The position numbers were made by a program, and so were the translations under genes. A DNA stretch of 16,244 nt from Clostridia bacterium (GTDB taxonomy: Bacteria > Bacillota > Clostridia > Oscillospirales > CAG-382): positions 1-16,244 of the forward strand of contig CAAEDF010000154.1 of assembly GCA_900754535.1 (NCBI GenBank), written 5' to 3'. Shown one piece after another: positions 15,801 to 16,244 of the stretch. The notes beneath the pieces were generated by a model. The model was not told the DNA's origin, did no database searches, and saw only the letters and a program-made list of their open reading frames with translations. Positions within the stretch are counted from its first letter, which is position 1. Each line of letters begins with the position of its first letter.

Positions 15801-16225
15801 GAATACATGGCAGTTTTATCTACTTTTATATTCCATGTGATCTTTCCGTCGTCCCCGACAAGAAGGACGTTCCCGTCGGTGCCGTAATCGGAGCCCGAAG
15901 CGCTTTGAACGGTAGCGGTCGTCATCTTGGTGGCATCGCCGTCCTCGTCAACTATCTCGGTGAGGTAGTTTTCAAGGTCGATGATTATTTCATCGTCCGC
16001 GTCCGGAACCTGAGAATGCGATTCCAGATATTCACTGTACACAAGGCCCGTAAGGACGCTCTTTATCTCGTCCAGAGACGTGCGCACAAGTGAATCGGAA
16101 CCGCCGACGCTTTCTACAACCGCAGAAACCGACAATCCTCCGATGAAGGCGTAGCTTGTGAAAAGCATAGCCAACATCAGGAAAAAGCAAACGCCTCTGC
16201 TGAATTGTTTCCTCGTGTTGGTCAT
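12899..16225 (-). CDS. Giant extracellular solute-binding protein with duplicated N-terminal domains
   Basis: Captures a carbohydrate outside the cell and passes it to a CUT1 permease. It has 1108 residues, against about 420-550 for ordinary sugar-binding proteins. Residues 1-35 are a signal peptide (hydrophobic core 12-30, likely cut after SVSA). The only nearby Cys (13) is not in a lipobox. Two related beta-rich units follow (about 63-313 and 314-485), each with a YxEYL start, a VPF/IPF turn (180-182, 422-424) and an LEEGE core (282-286, 456-460); they resemble galactose-binding-like modules. A helical spacer (about 486-640) leads to the type 1 binding domain (about 645-1090), with GTGPDVSMGN at 698-707, GIPENMSFSMMFYRKD and AWIFMQWWSS. 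AGGAGG lies 9 nt before the ATG. First gene of the visible operon; the promoter is beyond the window edge, only 19 nt upstream. Confidence 0.88.
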   Translation of the reverse strand: MTNTRKQFSRGVCFFLMLAMLFTSYAFIGGLSVSAVVESVGGSDSLVRTSLDEIKSVLTGLVYSEYLESHSQVPDADDEIIIDLENYLTEIVDEDGDATKMTTATVQSASGSDYGTDGNVLLVGDDGKITWNIKVDKTAMYSVVIEYYTGDFDVKDGEGNIVSESKSASIERMLLIDGSVPFKESRSIVLYRSWVDNYLVLDENNKAVLDENGKKQYYTSTSDTFMEFIKDQANQTADSSRLFLTDSIGNELRPDKLLNNTWISKALVDSSGYYNEPLKFCLEEGEHTLTLDTVREPIAIKSIKLCTVDLPVSYEEYLRKYSSASDYTGSDKIYIQAEYPTLTSDGTIYQLNDRSSVITMPQDPALIRMNEIGAEKWQYAGQWIEYTVTVPESGFYSIVPRSKQDTYSGLYVSRRVYINGEIPFAEASYFRFDYSSDWKTNPLSSSDGQTEYKFYLEEGENTIRFEAVLGDMAEILRIVENSMSNINEYYRKIIMLTGSDPDEYRDYNFQRIMPDVLRGLIAESEVLYAASNRLAEITGSRGEHSATLDKVALVVEYMGKYPDTIAARLSNLKDQLAALGTWLTNTQNQPLELDYICFQAPGSEPPKAEAGFFESIWGEIEKFIMSFFSDYTSIGTTTSSASSEELEAAGITVWTATDRDRAQIIRSLVDDDFAERYGIPVDVQLVVASTLLPATLAGTGPDVSMGNTQDTAINYAIRSAVYSLNSTENGYNFNDFSAYEDNPVYKDILDNVDTFDEVMTRFAPAANVPLTLYGETFGIPENMSFSMMFYRKDIFVELGIEVPNTWDDFYSIIYKLQSNNLEIGFPTGITGSTILMYQQNETMYKEGNYDAYMEKYGDVLRANGQTYINSDGEEIPKTDGMEINLGSNIALATFKQVCQLFTNYSFPQTYTFADRFRQGTMPLGIIDYTTYNQLIVFAPEIKGLWEFTPLPGTYDEETDTINNTTVGTVTCMMMMRSVTEANHFSAWIFMQWWSSAEIQSDFCNEMVALLGPSGKQNTANIEALEGMSWSKDELDNLKAQFNAVTCTPEYPGGYIIARYANFAFLDVYNDGADPVEELQSYLDEINSELSRKREEFNLPTLEDFPLDD

Positions 16226-16244
16226 CAGTGGTTTCCTCCTACCA

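Overview
This window looks like chromosome from an endospore-forming member of the Bacillota, most likely class Clostridia. The base composition is moderate, judged by eye at about half G+C. The Shine-Dalgarno sites are strong (AGGAGG type), Ile ATA codons are frequent, and there is a minimal spoVAC-spoVAD-spoVAE sporulation operon. Genus cannot be fixed from the sequence. No rRNA, tRNA, CRISPR array, insertion sequence or phage gene was seen.

Layout. (1) Positions 1-1703, minus strand: the N-terminal ~567 residues of an AMP-forming long-chain acyl-CoA synthetase, cut by the window edge just before the C-terminal end. It has a near-consensus sigma-A promoter. (2) 1704-1899: a 196 bp divergent intergenic region with that promoter and a perfect 12 bp palindrome. 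(3) 1900-3740, plus strand: spoVAC, spoVAD and spoVAE(b), which move dipicolinic acid into the forespore. (4) 3741-3860: a convergent gap with a strong intrinsic terminator for the large minus-strand operon. (5) 3861-16225, minus strand: seven tightly packed genes, read from right to left.

The seven-gene operon is the most interesting part. In transcription order it encodes: a giant (1108 aa) secreted solute-binding protein with duplicated beta-sandwich-like domains in front of the binding domain; a CUT1-type permease pair; a membrane protein joining an extracytoplasmic NHL beta-propeller and TPR helices to a Yip1-type membrane domain; a 946 aa secreted DUF5696-like protein with possible glycosidase-like architecture; and a second, different CUT1 permease pair. 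There is no ATPase and no second binding protein. Gaps are 12-18 nt, or a 1 nt overlap, except after the binding-protein gene, where 42 nt hold a perfect 10 bp stem-loop.

Reading: the binding protein captures a glycan fragment at the cell surface. One or both permease pairs import it using an ATPase encoded elsewhere, as is usual for CUT1 systems of Gram-positive bacteria. The DUF5696 protein may process the glycan outside the cell, and the propeller-Yip1 protein may organise or sense the complex in the membrane. The gene families are recognisable. The joint function, the substrate and the role of the propeller-Yip1 protein are inference and, to my knowledge, not characterised.
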